From Cryobacterium arcticum (GTDB lineage Bacteria; Actinomycetota; Actinomycetes; Actinomycetales; Microbacteriaceae): 64,000 nt of DNA. Below the pieces are notes generated by a model, which worked only from the letters and a program-made list of their open reading frames with translations, searched no databases and was not told the origin of the DNA. Numbering within the stretch: position 1 is the first letter of the stretch; each line of letters starts with the position of its first letter. The translations under genes and the position numbers were made by a program. The stretch is from the NCBI RefSeq assembly GCF_001679725.1, contig NZ_CP016282.1:62001-126000 (forward strand), given 5' to 3'. This document shows, piece after piece, positions 20,494 to 28,948 of this stretch.

Positions 20494-22826
20494 AGTTCAC
20501 CGATGGTTTCTGGCAGACCCGCCCCGGCGTGAGCGCCGTCTACGCCCAGGAGGCGTACGACATCATTGACGACGGGGACACCCTGCGGGTCTACGCGCCC
20601 ACCAAGGTCATCGACCGGCGCGGCGACATCCTCAACCGGCCGCTGCTGACCGTGACGCTGTCCTCACCATTGGAGGGCGTGATCCGGGTGCGGATCGAAC
20701 ACCACCAGGGCCGGCGCCCGTCCGCGGGGTTCGACCTCGTCGGTGCAACGGAGGGCGTTGGCGTGGCCGCCACCGAGGAAGCCGGCGGGGCCGTCACCTC
20801 CGGCACGCTGACCAGCGGCGGCCTCACCGCCCGGGTCAGCGCCGGAGCACCGTGGAACCTCAGCTTCGAGGCCGACGGGCGGGTGCTCACCTCCAGCCGA
20901 CACAAGTCGGTGGGCTACGTGACCCTCGCCGACAACGCTCCGGTGCCCAGCGAACCGGTCGGAGAGGTGGGCATCAGCCGCACGGGTCTGGCCGCGGCCG
21001 GCAGCTACGTGCACGAGCAGCTCAGCCTCGGTGTGGGCGAACTCGTCTACGGGCTGGGCGAACGTTTCGGAGCGCTGGTGAAGAACGGGCAGACCGTCGA
21101 CATCTGGAACTCCGACGGCGGCACCTCCAGCGAGCAGTCCTACAAGAACATCCCCTTCTACCTGACCAACCGCGGCTACGGCGTGCTGGTCAACCAGAGC
21201 GAGCACGTGTCCTTCGAGGTCGCCTCAGAGTCGGTCGAGCGGGTGCAGTTCTCCACCGCCGGAGAGGCGCTGGAGTACTTCGTGTTCCAGGGCCCCACCC
21301 AGAAGGACGTGCTCGAGCGCTATACGGCGCTGACCGGCCGCCCCGCGAAGGTGCCAGCCTGGTCGTATGGGCTCTGGCTCTCCACGAGCTTCACCACCGA
21401 CTACGACGAAGCCACCGTCACGAGCTTCATCGACGGGATGCGCGAGCGCGACCTGCCGCTGTCGGTGTTCCACTTCGACTGCTTCTGGATGCGCGAATTC
21501 AACTGGACCGACCTGGAATGGGACGCCAGGGTCTTCCCCGACCCCGAGGGGATGCTGGCTCGCCTGCACGAACGCGAACTGCGGCTGAGCGCCTGGATCA
21601 ACCCCTACATCGCCCAGCGGTCCAAGCTGTTCGCCGAGGCCGCCGACGCCGGCTACCTGGTGCGGCGCGCCGACGGGAGCGTCTGGCAGTGGGACCAGTG
21701 GCAGGCCGGCATGGCCCTGATCGACTTCACCAACCCGGCGGCGACCCGCTGGTTCCAGGACAAGCTGCGGCAGCTGTTGGAGCAGGGCATCGACGCGCTC
21801 AAGACCGACTTCGGCGAACGCATCCCCACCGATGTCGTCTGGCACGACGGCTCGTCGCCCGAGGCCATGCACAACTGGTACACCCAGCTGTACAACCAGG
21901 CCGTCTTCGAGGTGCTCGAGGAGCACCGCGGTCAGGGCGAGGCCGTGCTCTTCGCCCGGTCGGCAACCACGGGCGGCCAGCGGATGCCGATCCACTGGGG
22001 CGGGGACAACTCCTCGTCGTTCGAGTCGATGGCCGAGACGCTGCGGGGCGGGCTCTCGCTGGCGTTCAGCGGCTTCGGCTTCTGGAGCCACGACATCGGC
22101 GGTTTCGAGGGCAGACCCGACCCCGAGGTGTTCAAACGCTGGGTCGCGTTCGGCATGTTCTCCAGCCACTCCCGGCTGCACGGCTCGTCGAGCTACCGGG
22201 TGCCCTGGGCCTTCGACGCGGAGGCCGTCGAGGTGACCCGGCTGTTCTCCACCCTCAAGCTCGAGCTGATGCCCTACCTGTACGGTGTCGGCCTGGAAGC
22301 GCACGACCGGGGCCTTCCGTTCATGCGCCCGATGCAGCTGGAGTTCCCGGACGACCCCACCTGCGCCTACCTCGATCGTCAGTACCTGCTCGGCAGCGAC
22401 CTTCTCGTGGCTCCGGTGTTCAGCGCCGACGGCACTGTGGAGTACTACCTGCCGGCCGGCACCTGGACGAACTACCTCACCGGCCAGAGCATCGAGGGAC
22501 CGGCCTGGCGCCGTGAGACCCACAGCGTGTTGAGCCTGCCGCTCTGGATCCGCGCCGGCGCCGTCCTGGCCACGGGCAACCGCACCGACCGCCCGGACTA
22601 CGACTATCTCGACGGCCTGCTCGTGACCGTCTACCCGGGCGCAGCCGAGGACAGCACGACCACCACCCGGGTGACTAGCCCCGAAACCGGCACCCGGCTG
22701 CAGGTCACGGTCACGCGCCGGGGCGGCACCGTGACGGTCACCACGGATGGCGCGGACATCCGTGTGCGCCTGGCCGGCGGCGACAGCGTGGCCACGACAG
22801 GAGGAACGGCCGTTCTCACCGCCTAG
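20490..22826 (+). CDS. GH31 alpha-xylosidase (YicI-like)
   Basis: 778 residues, very close in layout to E. coli YicI: N-terminal FWQTRPGV, the VYGLGERFGALVKNGQTVDIWN block, the substrate-pocket motif HFDCFWMREFNW (about 328-339), nucleophile Asp440 in KTDFGERIP, acid/base Asp506 in HWGGDNSSSFESMAE and the SHSRLHGSSSYRVPW block. The CFWM motif is what distinguishes alpha-xylosidases from GH31 alpha-glucosidases. It releases alpha-xylose from the non-reducing end of xyloglucan fragments such as isoprimeverose. It is cytosolic and translationally coupled to the beta-galactosidase, so galactose would be trimmed first and xylose next. Confidence 0.92.
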   Translation: MKFTDGFWQTRPGVSAVYAQEAYDIIDDGDTLRVYAPTKVIDRRGDILNRPLLTVTLSSPLEGVIRVRIEHHQGRRPSAGFDLVGATEGVGVAATEEAGGAVTSGTLTSGGLTARVSAGAPWNLSFEADGRVLTSSRHKSVGYVTLADNAPVPSEPVGEVGISRTGLAAAGSYVHEQLSLGVGELVYGLGERFGALVKNGQTVDIWNSDGGTSSEQSYKNIPFYLTNRGYGVLVNQSEHVSFEVASESVERVQFSTAGEALEYFVFQGPTQKDVLERYTALTGRPAKVPAWSYGLWLSTSFTTDYDEATVTSFIDGMRERDLPLSVFHFDCFWMREFNWTDLEWDARVFPDPEGMLARLHERELRLSAWINPYIAQRSKLFAEAADAGYLVRRADGSVWQWDQWQAGMALIDFTNPAATRWFQDKLRQLLEQGIDALKTDFGERIPTDVVWHDGSSPEAMHNWYTQLYNQAVFEVLEEHRGQGEAVLFARSATTGGQRMPIHWGGDNSSSFESMAETLRGGLSLAFSGFGFWSHDIGGFEGRPDPEVFKRWVAFGMFSSHSRLHGSSSYRVPWAFDAEAVEVTRLFSTLKLELMPYLYGVGLEAHDRGLPFMRPMQLEFPDDPTCAYLDRQYLLGSDLLVAPVFSADGTVEYYLPAGTWTNYLTGQSIEGPAWRRETHSVLSLPLWIRAGAVLATGNRTDRPDYDYLDGLLVTVYPGAAEDSTTTTRVTSPETGTRLQVTVTRRGGTVTVTTDGADIRVRLAGGDSVATTGGTAVLTA

Positions 22827-22875
22827 GGCGTTGGGTCGGTTCCGCGATGGGGCCGGACTCACTCAATCGGGGCGA

Positions 22876-22938
22876 GCCGGAATATTCCGGCGCCCCGGAA
22901 AGCTGTCACGTGTCATGGGACGACACGCGATTGTGTCG
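22876..22938. promoter_or_regulatory. Palindrome cluster between the GH31 gene and the DUF1684 gene
   Basis: GCCGGAATATTCCGGC (22876-22891) is a perfect 16-bp palindrome flanked by GGGGCG and CGCCCC, which could form a terminator-like hairpin for the glycan operon, although no U tract follows. Just downstream CGTGTC and GACAC elements recur: CGACAC (22921-22926) pairs with GTGTCG (22933-22938), and CGTGTC begins at 22909. The second group looks like an operator for the following gene. The dual reading is an inference. Confidence 0.5.
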
Positions 22939-22970
22939 CGCCCTCCGTGCCAGGAGAAAATGAGATCGTC

Positions 22971-23744
22971 ATGACCGTTCCTTCCGCCCGTCCCACCGCC
23001 CCGGATGCCGCCGCCTCGCTGGGCCGTTGGCATGCCGCCCGGCGACGGTCCGTGACCGGAGCGACGGGCAACCTCGCCCTCATCGAAACCCGGTGGCTGC
23101 CGGAGGGGACCGACCCCGATGCCGCGTTCGCCGCGGCCACGACGGAGGCCGCCGCCGCGGTCACGGTGACGCGCCTGACCCGGCGGAACCTCGACACCGA
23201 TGAGCCCGAGCACGGGTTGCGGTTCTGGGATTCCGCGAGCCCCGCGATAACGGCGTTCGAGCAGATCTCGGCCTTCGAATACAACCCCGACTGGGTCATC
23301 GACGCCGAGTTCACCCCGGTCGCGGCGGAACGCACCATCCCGTTCGAGCACATCCGCGACAACGGGGGCAGCCGCCAGCTCCCGGTGCCGGGAGACATCA
23401 CCTTCAGCCGTGACGGCGTCGACTACTCACTGAGCGCCTTCGACGACGACGGCACCCTGCTGCTGGTCTTCGGCGACGCGACCAACCGCCATACCGGTGA
23501 CACGGCCACGTACTCTTCGGGTCGTTTCCTCTTCGTGCGGCGCCCCGAGACAGCCGATGGCCTGGGCTTCGGCGACGCCGGACCCGTCACGCTGGACTTC
23601 AACCGGGCCTTCGTGCCGCCTTGCGGCTTCTCGGTGCAGTACAACTGTCCGCTGCCGCCGGCGCAGAACCGCTTCACCGGGCCCATCGAGGCGGGCGAGC
23701 GCGAGGTCGTCTTCGGCGGCGACTTCGACATCTACGCTCTCTAG
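22971..23744 (+). CDS. DUF1684 family protein
   Basis: 257 residues of the DUF1684 family, function unknown, small all-beta protein. Recognised by the C-terminal blocks YSSGRFLFVRRP, LDFNRAFVPPCGFSVQYNCPLPPAQNR and FDIYAL, a pattern in which the Pro-Pro-Cys and Asn-Cys-Pro-Leu-Pro-Pro segments are invariant. It has no signal peptide or membrane helix. The family often sits beside peptide/nickel ABC importers, as here (82 bp to the next gene). AGGAG at 22952-22956 is 14 nt from this ATG; a 4-codon mini-ORF, ATG AGA TCG TCA TGA, lies between and overlaps the start. Confidence 0.88.
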   Translation: MTVPSARPTAPDAAASLGRWHAARRRSVTGATGNLALIETRWLPEGTDPDAAFAAATTEAAAAVTVTRLTRRNLDTDEPEHGLRFWDSASPAITAFEQISAFEYNPDWVIDAEFTPVAAERTIPFEHIRDNGGSRQLPVPGDITFSRDGVDYSLSAFDDDGTLLLVFGDATNRHTGDTATYSSGRFLFVRRPETADGLGFGDAGPVTLDFNRAFVPPCGFSVQYNCPLPPAQNRFTGPIEAGEREVVFGGDFDIYAL

Positions 23745-23826
23745 CCCGGCCGCCGGCCGCCGCCGCCCCAGCCCGTCACACCCGCACACAGCACCACGCA
23801 TCCCGCACACAGCACCCAGGAGCACC

Positions 23827-25323
23827 ATGAAGAAGAACATCGCGTTCGTCGCGCTCGGCCTCGCAACCACCCTGTTGCTGGTCGGCTGCGCCAGCGGCGC
23901 CGACTCGTCCACCGCATCCGCCGGTGACGCGACGATCGAAATCGGATCGCTCTACGAGCCGCAGAACCTGAGCAACTTCGGCGGCGGCGGCCAGGGCGTC
24001 ACCGAGGCGTTCAACGGCAACGTCTACGAGGGCCTCTACAAGCTCACCGACGACGGCAGCGTCGAACCCCTGCTCGCCGCGAGCAACACCGTGAGCGACG
24101 ACGGCCTCACCTACACCTTCACGCTGCAGGACGGCGTTTCCTTCCACTCGGGCAAGGCGCTCACCTCGGCCGACGTGAAGGCCAGCATCGACGCCGTACT
24201 CGCCGACGACTCGCAGTCCGCGCGCAAGAGCAGCTTCGGTGCGATCACAAGCATCGAGACCCCGGATGACAAGACTGTCGTCGTGACCCTTGCCGAACGT
24301 TCGATCTCCTTCATCTACAACCTCAGCTACGTCTGGATCATCAATGCCGACGCCACCGACCTCGAGAGCACCGAAGACGGCACCGGCCCGTACGCGCTGG
24401 GTGACTGGAAGCGGGGCAGCTCGCTGAGCCTGACTCGCTTCGACGGCTACTGGGGCGACGCGGCGGCCAACAGCGAAGTGGTGTTCAACTACTTCACCGA
24501 CGCCACCGCGCTGAGCAATGCGCTGCTCACCGGCGAGGTCGACATCGTCACGAGCGTGCAGAGCCCGGATGCGCTCAGCCAGTTCAACGACAACGCCGAC
24601 TACGTCGTCAGCGACGGCGACTCCACCACTAAGGAGGTCCTGGCCTTCAACGACCGTGTCGCACCGTTCGACAACGTCGACGTGCGCAAGGCTATCTATT
24701 CGGCCATCGACACCAAGAAGCTGCTGAACTCGATCTGGGGCGACTACGGCACCCTGATCGGCTCGATGGTGCCCCCGACCGACCCCTGGTACGAGGACCT
24801 CACCCAGGTGAACCCCTATGACCCCGACCTGGCCAAGAAGCTGCTGGCCTCGGGCGGGCAGCCGGACGGCTTCGAGTTCACCCTGGACACCCCCAGCTAC
24901 GACCCGCACCCCGTGGTCGCCGAGTTCGTCAAGAGCGAGCTGGCCAAGGTGGGCGTGACCGTGAACATCAACACCATCAGCGCCGACGAGTGGTACACCA
25001 AGGTCTACAAGGCCCAGGACTTCACCGCGACGCTGCAGGAACACGTCAACGACCGCGACGTGGTCTGGTACGGCAACCCCGACTTCTACTGGGGCTACAA
25101 CAACCCGCAGGTGACGCAGTGGGTCGGCGAGGCCGAGGCATCCACCACGACGGATGAGCAGACCGCCAAGCTCAAGCAGGTCAACGAGCAGATCGCCCAG
25201 GATGCCGCGAGCGTCTGGCTGTACCTCTACCCGCAGATCGTCGTGGCGGCGAGCGATGTGAGCGGATACCCGGTCAACGGGCTCAACTCGCAGTTCTTCG
25301 CCTACGACATCGTCACCGAATAA
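23827..25323 (+). CDS. ABC transporter substrate-binding lipoprotein, peptide/nickel type (family 5)
   Basis: 498-residue extracytoplasmic receptor. The signal peptide starts MKKNIAFVALGLATTLLLV with lipobox LVGC. The mature protein shows the family-5 pattern: YTFTLQDGVSFHSGKALTSADVKASI, GTGPYALGDWKRGSSLSLTRFDGYWG, then LAFNDRVAPFDNVDVRKAIYSAID. AGGAG 4-5 nt before the ATG supports the start. The ligand may be a peptide, nickel chelate or oligosaccharide; the sequence does not decide. It is the receptor for the four transporter genes that follow. Confidence 0.93.
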   Translation: MKKNIAFVALGLATTLLLVGCASGADSSTASAGDATIEIGSLYEPQNLSNFGGGGQGVTEAFNGNVYEGLYKLTDDGSVEPLLAASNTVSDDGLTYTFTLQDGVSFHSGKALTSADVKASIDAVLADDSQSARKSSFGAITSIETPDDKTVVVTLAERSISFIYNLSYVWIINADATDLESTEDGTGPYALGDWKRGSSLSLTRFDGYWGDAAANSEVVFNYFTDATALSNALLTGEVDIVTSVQSPDALSQFNDNADYVVSDGDSTTKEVLAFNDRVAPFDNVDVRKAIYSAIDTKKLLNSIWGDYGTLIGSMVPPTDPWYEDLTQVNPYDPDLAKKLLASGGQPDGFEFTLDTPSYDPHPVVAEFVKSELAKVGVTVNINTISADEWYTKVYKAQDFTATLQEHVNDRDVVWYGNPDFYWGYNNPQVTQWVGEAEASTTTDEQTAKLKQVNEQIAQDAASVWLYLYPQIVVAASDVSGYPVNGLNSQFFAYDIVTE

Positions 25324-25356
25324 CCCACCCGGCCTCACCGCCGCAGAGCCAGACGA

Positions 25357-25390
25357 GGCTAGCCCCCACGCCCCCACGCGGGGGCTAGCC
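25357..25390 (+). other. 11-bp stem-loop between binding protein and permease genes
   Basis: GGCTAGCCCCC (25357-25367) pairs perfectly with GGGGGCTAGCC (25380-25390) around a 12-nt loop, 10 bp before the permease ATG. Only TTG follows, so it is a weak terminator or a message stabiliser, like the stem at 15361 in the sugar operon. Confidence 0.75.
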
Positions 25391-25400
25391 TTGAGGTCGC

Positions 25401-26363
25401 ATGATTTCCTATCTACTGCGCCGGAGCGCCTTCCTCCTGGTGTCTTTTGTCATCGCCATGGTGGCCATCTTCGTGCTGCTGAGGCTGCTGCCGGGGGACC
25501 CCTCGAACGCGCTGCTCTCGGTCACGGCCACGCCCGAGCAGATCGCAGCCGCGCAGGCCCAGGTGGGCGCCGACCGCCCGGTGCTCGAACAGTTCTCAAC
25601 CTGGTTCGGTCAGCTCGCCCGGTTCGACCTCGGCGAGTCGTTCATCAGCTCGCTGCCCGTGGGCCCCGAGATCTCGGCGCGGCTCGCGGTCACGGTTCCG
25701 CTCACCCTGCTGGCCTTCGCGCTGGCCCTGGTGATCTCGCTGGTGGCCGGCTTCGTCGCCGCCACCAGGGCCGATCGCTGGTACGGCATCCTCATCTCCG
25801 GCATCTCCCAGCTCGGCGTGGCCGTACCTGTGTTCTGGGTGGGCATCCTGCTGGTCAGCGTGTTCTCGGTGGGCCTGCGCTGGCTGCCGTCCGGCGGGTT
25901 CCCCCGCGACGACTGGGCGGACCCGGCCGATGCGCTGCGGTCGTTGGCCCTGCCCGTGATCACCGTGGCCGTGGTGATGAGCGCCTCGCTCACCCGGTAC
26001 GTGCGGGCGGCCACGCTCGATGTGCTCGGCAGCGACTACCTGCGCTCGGCCCGCGCCCAGGGCTCCGGCCGCGGTGAGGCGCTCTGGCGGCACGGGCTGC
26101 GGAACGGCGCCGTGCCGGTGATCGCGATCCTCGGCATCGAGCTGGCCACGACGTTTCTCGGAGCCGTGGTCGTGGAGAGCGTCTTCAGCCTGCCGGGCCT
26201 GGGCAGCATGCTGCTCAAGGCGATCCAGCAGCACGACTACCCGAACATCCAGGGTGTGCTCTTCGTGAGCACCCTCGTGGTGCTCGTGATCGGCTTCCTC
26301 GGCGACGTGGCGCAGCGACTTGTCGACCCGCGCCTGCGCGTGAGCATCTCGGGAAACCGATGA
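25401..26363 (+). CDS. Peptide-type ABC permease, DppB-like
   Basis: 320-residue inner-membrane permease. It begins MISYLLRRSAFLLVSFVIAM, with the family-typical LLPGDPSNALL after the first helix, about six helices, the EAA-loop region YLRSARAQGSGRGEALWRHGLRNG and the C-terminal VVVESVFSLPGLGSMLLKAI block. Its stop overlaps the DppC-like start as ATGA. Confidence 0.94.
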   Translation: MISYLLRRSAFLLVSFVIAMVAIFVLLRLLPGDPSNALLSVTATPEQIAAAQAQVGADRPVLEQFSTWFGQLARFDLGESFISSLPVGPEISARLAVTVPLTLLAFALALVISLVAGFVAATRADRWYGILISGISQLGVAVPVFWVGILLVSVFSVGLRWLPSGGFPRDDWADPADALRSLALPVITVAVVMSASLTRYVRAATLDVLGSDYLRSARAQGSGRGEALWRHGLRNGAVPVIAILGIELATTFLGAVVVESVFSLPGLGSMLLKAIQQHDYPNIQGVLFVSTLVVLVIGFLGDVAQRLVDPRLRVSISGNR

Positions 26364-27217
26364 GCGCCCCCGTTCTGGCCGAGACCAGCGTCGTCGCTCC
26401 GCGCCGGCGCCGTTCCTGGACCCTCGGAGTGGGGCTCGTCCTGGTAAGCCTGGTTGTGGCGATCGCCCTGCTCTCCCTGGTCTGGCTGCCGTACGCCCCG
26501 GCGGACACGACCGGGAGCCGGCTGGAGGGCGCTAACCCCGCGCACTGGCTCGGCACCGACAAGCTAGGCCGGGACCTCGCGACCCAGCTCATGATCGGCG
26601 CCCGCATCGCCCTCGTGGTGGGCCTGGGCGCCGTCGCCGTCGGCGCCCTGCTCGGAGTCACCGTCGGCCTCCTGGCCGCGTTCGCGGCGGACTGGCTCGA
26701 TGACTCGATCTCGGCGGCGCTCGACGTGGTGATCGCCTTCCCCGTGCTGTTGCTGGCGATGCTCATCGTGGCCGCGCAGGGCGCCTCGCTCGTCTCCGTG
26801 ATCGTCGCGATCGGCCTGGCGATGTCGGCCGTGGTGGCCCGGCTCACCCGGGTGCTCACCAGGCGGGTCCTCGCCGAGCAGTACGTCACGGCTGCGCGCA
26901 CCTCCGGAACCCGCTGGCCCGGCATCGTGCTCCGGCACATCCTGCCCAACATCTGGCCGACACTGAGCGTGAACCTCGCCCTGCAGTTCGGTGTGGCGGT
27001 GCTCGCCGAGGCCAGCCTGTCGTACCTGGGGCTCGGCGCCCCGCCGCCCAACGCCTCCTGGGGCCGGCTGCTGCAGGAGGCCCAGGGAACCGTCGTGACC
27101 GCCCCGCTCGGCGCCGTCGCTCCGGGCATCGCCCTGATCATTCTCGTGATCGGCGTCAACTTCATTGCCGACGGCCTACGCGACGTCGCCGACCCCTCCC
27201 GACGGGACAGCCGATGA
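26360..27217 (+). CDS. Peptide-type ABC permease, DppC-like
   Basis: 285 residues with about six helices. After the first helix come HWLGTDKLGRDLATQLMIGARI, diagnostic for the DppC/OppC family, and the EAA-type segment YVTAARTSGTRWPGIVLRHILPN. C-terminal blocks EASLSYLGLGAPPPNASWGRLL complete the signature. It is coupled by ATGA overlaps to both neighbours. Confidence 0.94.
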   Translation: MSAPVLAETSVVAPRRRRSWTLGVGLVLVSLVVAIALLSLVWLPYAPADTTGSRLEGANPAHWLGTDKLGRDLATQLMIGARIALVVGLGAVAVGALLGVTVGLLAAFAADWLDDSISAALDVVIAFPVLLLAMLIVAAQGASLVSVIVAIGLAMSAVVARLTRVLTRRVLAEQYVTAARTSGTRWPGIVLRHILPNIWPTLSVNLALQFGVAVLAEASLSYLGLGAPPPNASWGRLLQEAQGTVVTAPLGAVAPGIALIILVIGVNFIADGLRDVADPSRRDSR

Positions 27218-28005
27218 CCCTGCTCTCTGTGACGAATCTCGGCGTGCACACCTCCACGGGGCGGGCCCTCGTGCACGACCTCAGCTTCGACCTGTCCGCC
27301 GGCGCCCGACTGGGGCTCATCGGTGAATCCGGCTCCGGCAAGTCGGTGACCTCGCTGGCCGTGACCGGGCTGCTCGCCCCGGGTCTCAGGGCCAGCGGCA
27401 GTGTTCGACTGGACGGCGTAGAGGTCGTGGGAGCCGCCGAACGCATGCTCGTCCCGCTTCGCGGCCGGGTGGCATCCGTCGTGTTCCAGGAGCCGCTCAC
27501 CGCGCTCGACCCGTTGATGCGCATCGGCCGGCAGGTGGCCGAACCCCTCCGGAGACACCGTGGTCTGACCGGCAGCGCCCTCCGCGCGGGCGTCGCCGAG
27601 GCGCTCGCCGAGGTGAGCCTCGACGACGCGCGCCTCAGCCGCGCCTACCCGCACGAGATCTCCGGCGGTCAGCGGCAACGGGCCGCCATCGCGATCGCCC
27701 TGGCCAGCCGCCCGCAGCTGCTGATTGCCGACGAACCGACCACGGCGCTGGATGTGACGGTGCAGGCGCAGGTGCTGCGGCTGCTCGGCGACCTCGTCGA
27801 GGCGCGCGGCATGGCGTTGCTGTTCATCAGCCACGATCTCGCGGTGGTCTCGGCGATGACGAACGACGTCATTGTCATGTCGGCGGGCACCGCCGTGGAA
27901 CGCGGGGCGATTGGCGCCGTGTTGCGGGCGCCGCAGCATCCGTACACCGCCGAGCTCGTGCGGAGCGCCCGGTCACTCGACGAGATGCTGGGGGAGCGCG
28001 CATGA
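27214..28005 (+). CDS. Peptide-type ABC ATPase, DppD-like
   Basis: 263-residue ATPase: Walker A GESGSGKSV near residue 38, Q-loop VVFQEPLTALDP, ABC signature ISGGQRQRA, Walker B LLIADEPTTALDVT and switch HDL in LFISHDLAVV. It is shorter than the usual 320-plus residues because the C-terminal oligopeptide-binding extension is mostly absent. It overlaps both neighbours by 4 nt. Confidence 0.94.
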   Translation: MTLLSVTNLGVHTSTGRALVHDLSFDLSAGARLGLIGESGSGKSVTSLAVTGLLAPGLRASGSVRLDGVEVVGAAERMLVPLRGRVASVVFQEPLTALDPLMRIGRQVAEPLRRHRGLTGSALRAGVAEALAEVSLDDARLSRAYPHEISGGQRQRAAIAIALASRPQLLIADEPTTALDVTVQAQVLRLLGDLVEARGMALLFISHDLAVVSAMTNDVIVMSAGTAVERGAIGAVLRAPQHPYTAELVRSARSLDEMLGERA

Positions 28006-28751
28006 TCCTGGAACTCCGAAGTGTCTCCTACCGGTACCGGGCGGGCGCGCTCGCCCTCGATGATGTGTCGATCGGCGTGGCCGCAGGTCAGAGCGTGGGC
28101 CTGGTCGGCGAATCGGGCAGCGGCAAGTCCACCATCGTGCGGCTCATGCTCGCCCTGGCTCGGCCCACCGCCGGGTCGGTGCTCTTCGAGGGGCAGCCGA
28201 TCGCTCCGGCGTCGCTCCGGCGCTTCCGGTCCGCCGTGCAGACGGTGTTCCAGGACCCGTATTCGTCGCTGGACCCCCGCCAGAACATCGAGAGCATCGT
28301 GGCCGAGCCGCTCCGCTCGCTCGGGCTGGCCCGCGGTGACGAGGCGTGGGCGCAGGTGACGGCGGCGCTCGCCGCGGTGGGTCTGCCCGCCGATGTGCTC
28401 GGCCGGTACCCGCACGAGTTCTCCGGCGGCCAACGGCAGCGCATCGCTATCGCCCGGGCCACCGTCTGCCACCCGCGGCTGCTGCTCGCCGACGAGCCGG
28501 TGAGCGCGCTGGACGTGACCACGCGCATCCAGGTGATCGACCTGCTCGCCGAGCTGCGGGCCTCCACCGGGCTGGCCATCCTGATGGTCTCGCACGACCT
28601 CAGCGCCATCGCCGCGCTCTGCGACGAGACCGTGGTGCTCAACCAGGGCCGGGTGGTGGAGTCCGGGCCGACCGCGAGCATCCTGACCGCGCCCCGCGAG
28701 GACTACACCCGGCGCCTCGTCGCGGCCGTGCCGCGCCTGCCCGCCCCCTGA
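28002..28751 (+). CDS. Peptide-type ABC ATPase, DppF-like
   Basis: 249-residue second ATPase: Walker A GESGSGKST, Q-loop TVFQDPYSSLDPRQNIESIVAEPLRS, which is typical of DppF/OppF, signature FSGGQRQRI, Walker B LLLADEPVSALDVT and MVSHDLSAIAAL. With the DppD-like protein it forms the heterodimeric motor, completing a B-C-D-F importer. Last gene of the operon. Confidence 0.94.
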   Translation: MILELRSVSYRYRAGALALDDVSIGVAAGQSVGLVGESGSGKSTIVRLMLALARPTAGSVLFEGQPIAPASLRRFRSAVQTVFQDPYSSLDPRQNIESIVAEPLRSLGLARGDEAWAQVTAALAAVGLPADVLGRYPHEFSGGQRQRIAIARATVCHPRLLLADEPVSALDVTTRIQVIDLLAELRASTGLAILMVSHDLSAIAALCDETVVLNQGRVVESGPTASILTAPREDYTRRLVAAVPRLPAP

Positions 28752-28788
28752 CCCGCACGCGAGTCGACCCCGAGTACGCCCCGCACGT

Positions 28789-28919
28789 CGGTCGAGCTTG
28801 TCGAGACCTCGTGGGCGGACACGTTTACGCTGGTCGCGACCGCGGGCATGTCACCGGGTCTCGACAAGCTCGACCGCCGAGGTGCAGACCGCGTCGCCAG
28901 GTCTCGACAGGATCGACCA
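28789..28919. repeat. Palindromic intergenic repeat GGTCGAGCTTGTCGAGACC
   Basis: CGGTCGAGCTTGTCGAGACC at 28789-28808 is the exact 20-nt reverse complement of 28857-28876, with 48 nt between. A third, diverged copy, AGGTCTCGACAGGATCGACC, lies at 28899-28918. The element occupies the gap between the convergent dppF-like and oxidoreductase genes. A degenerate relative with the same arm spacing is at 57001-57093, so this is a dispersed REP-like family. Confidence 0.8.
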
Positions 28920-28948
28920 GGGGCTGCGGTCGACCGACGGATGCGGGG

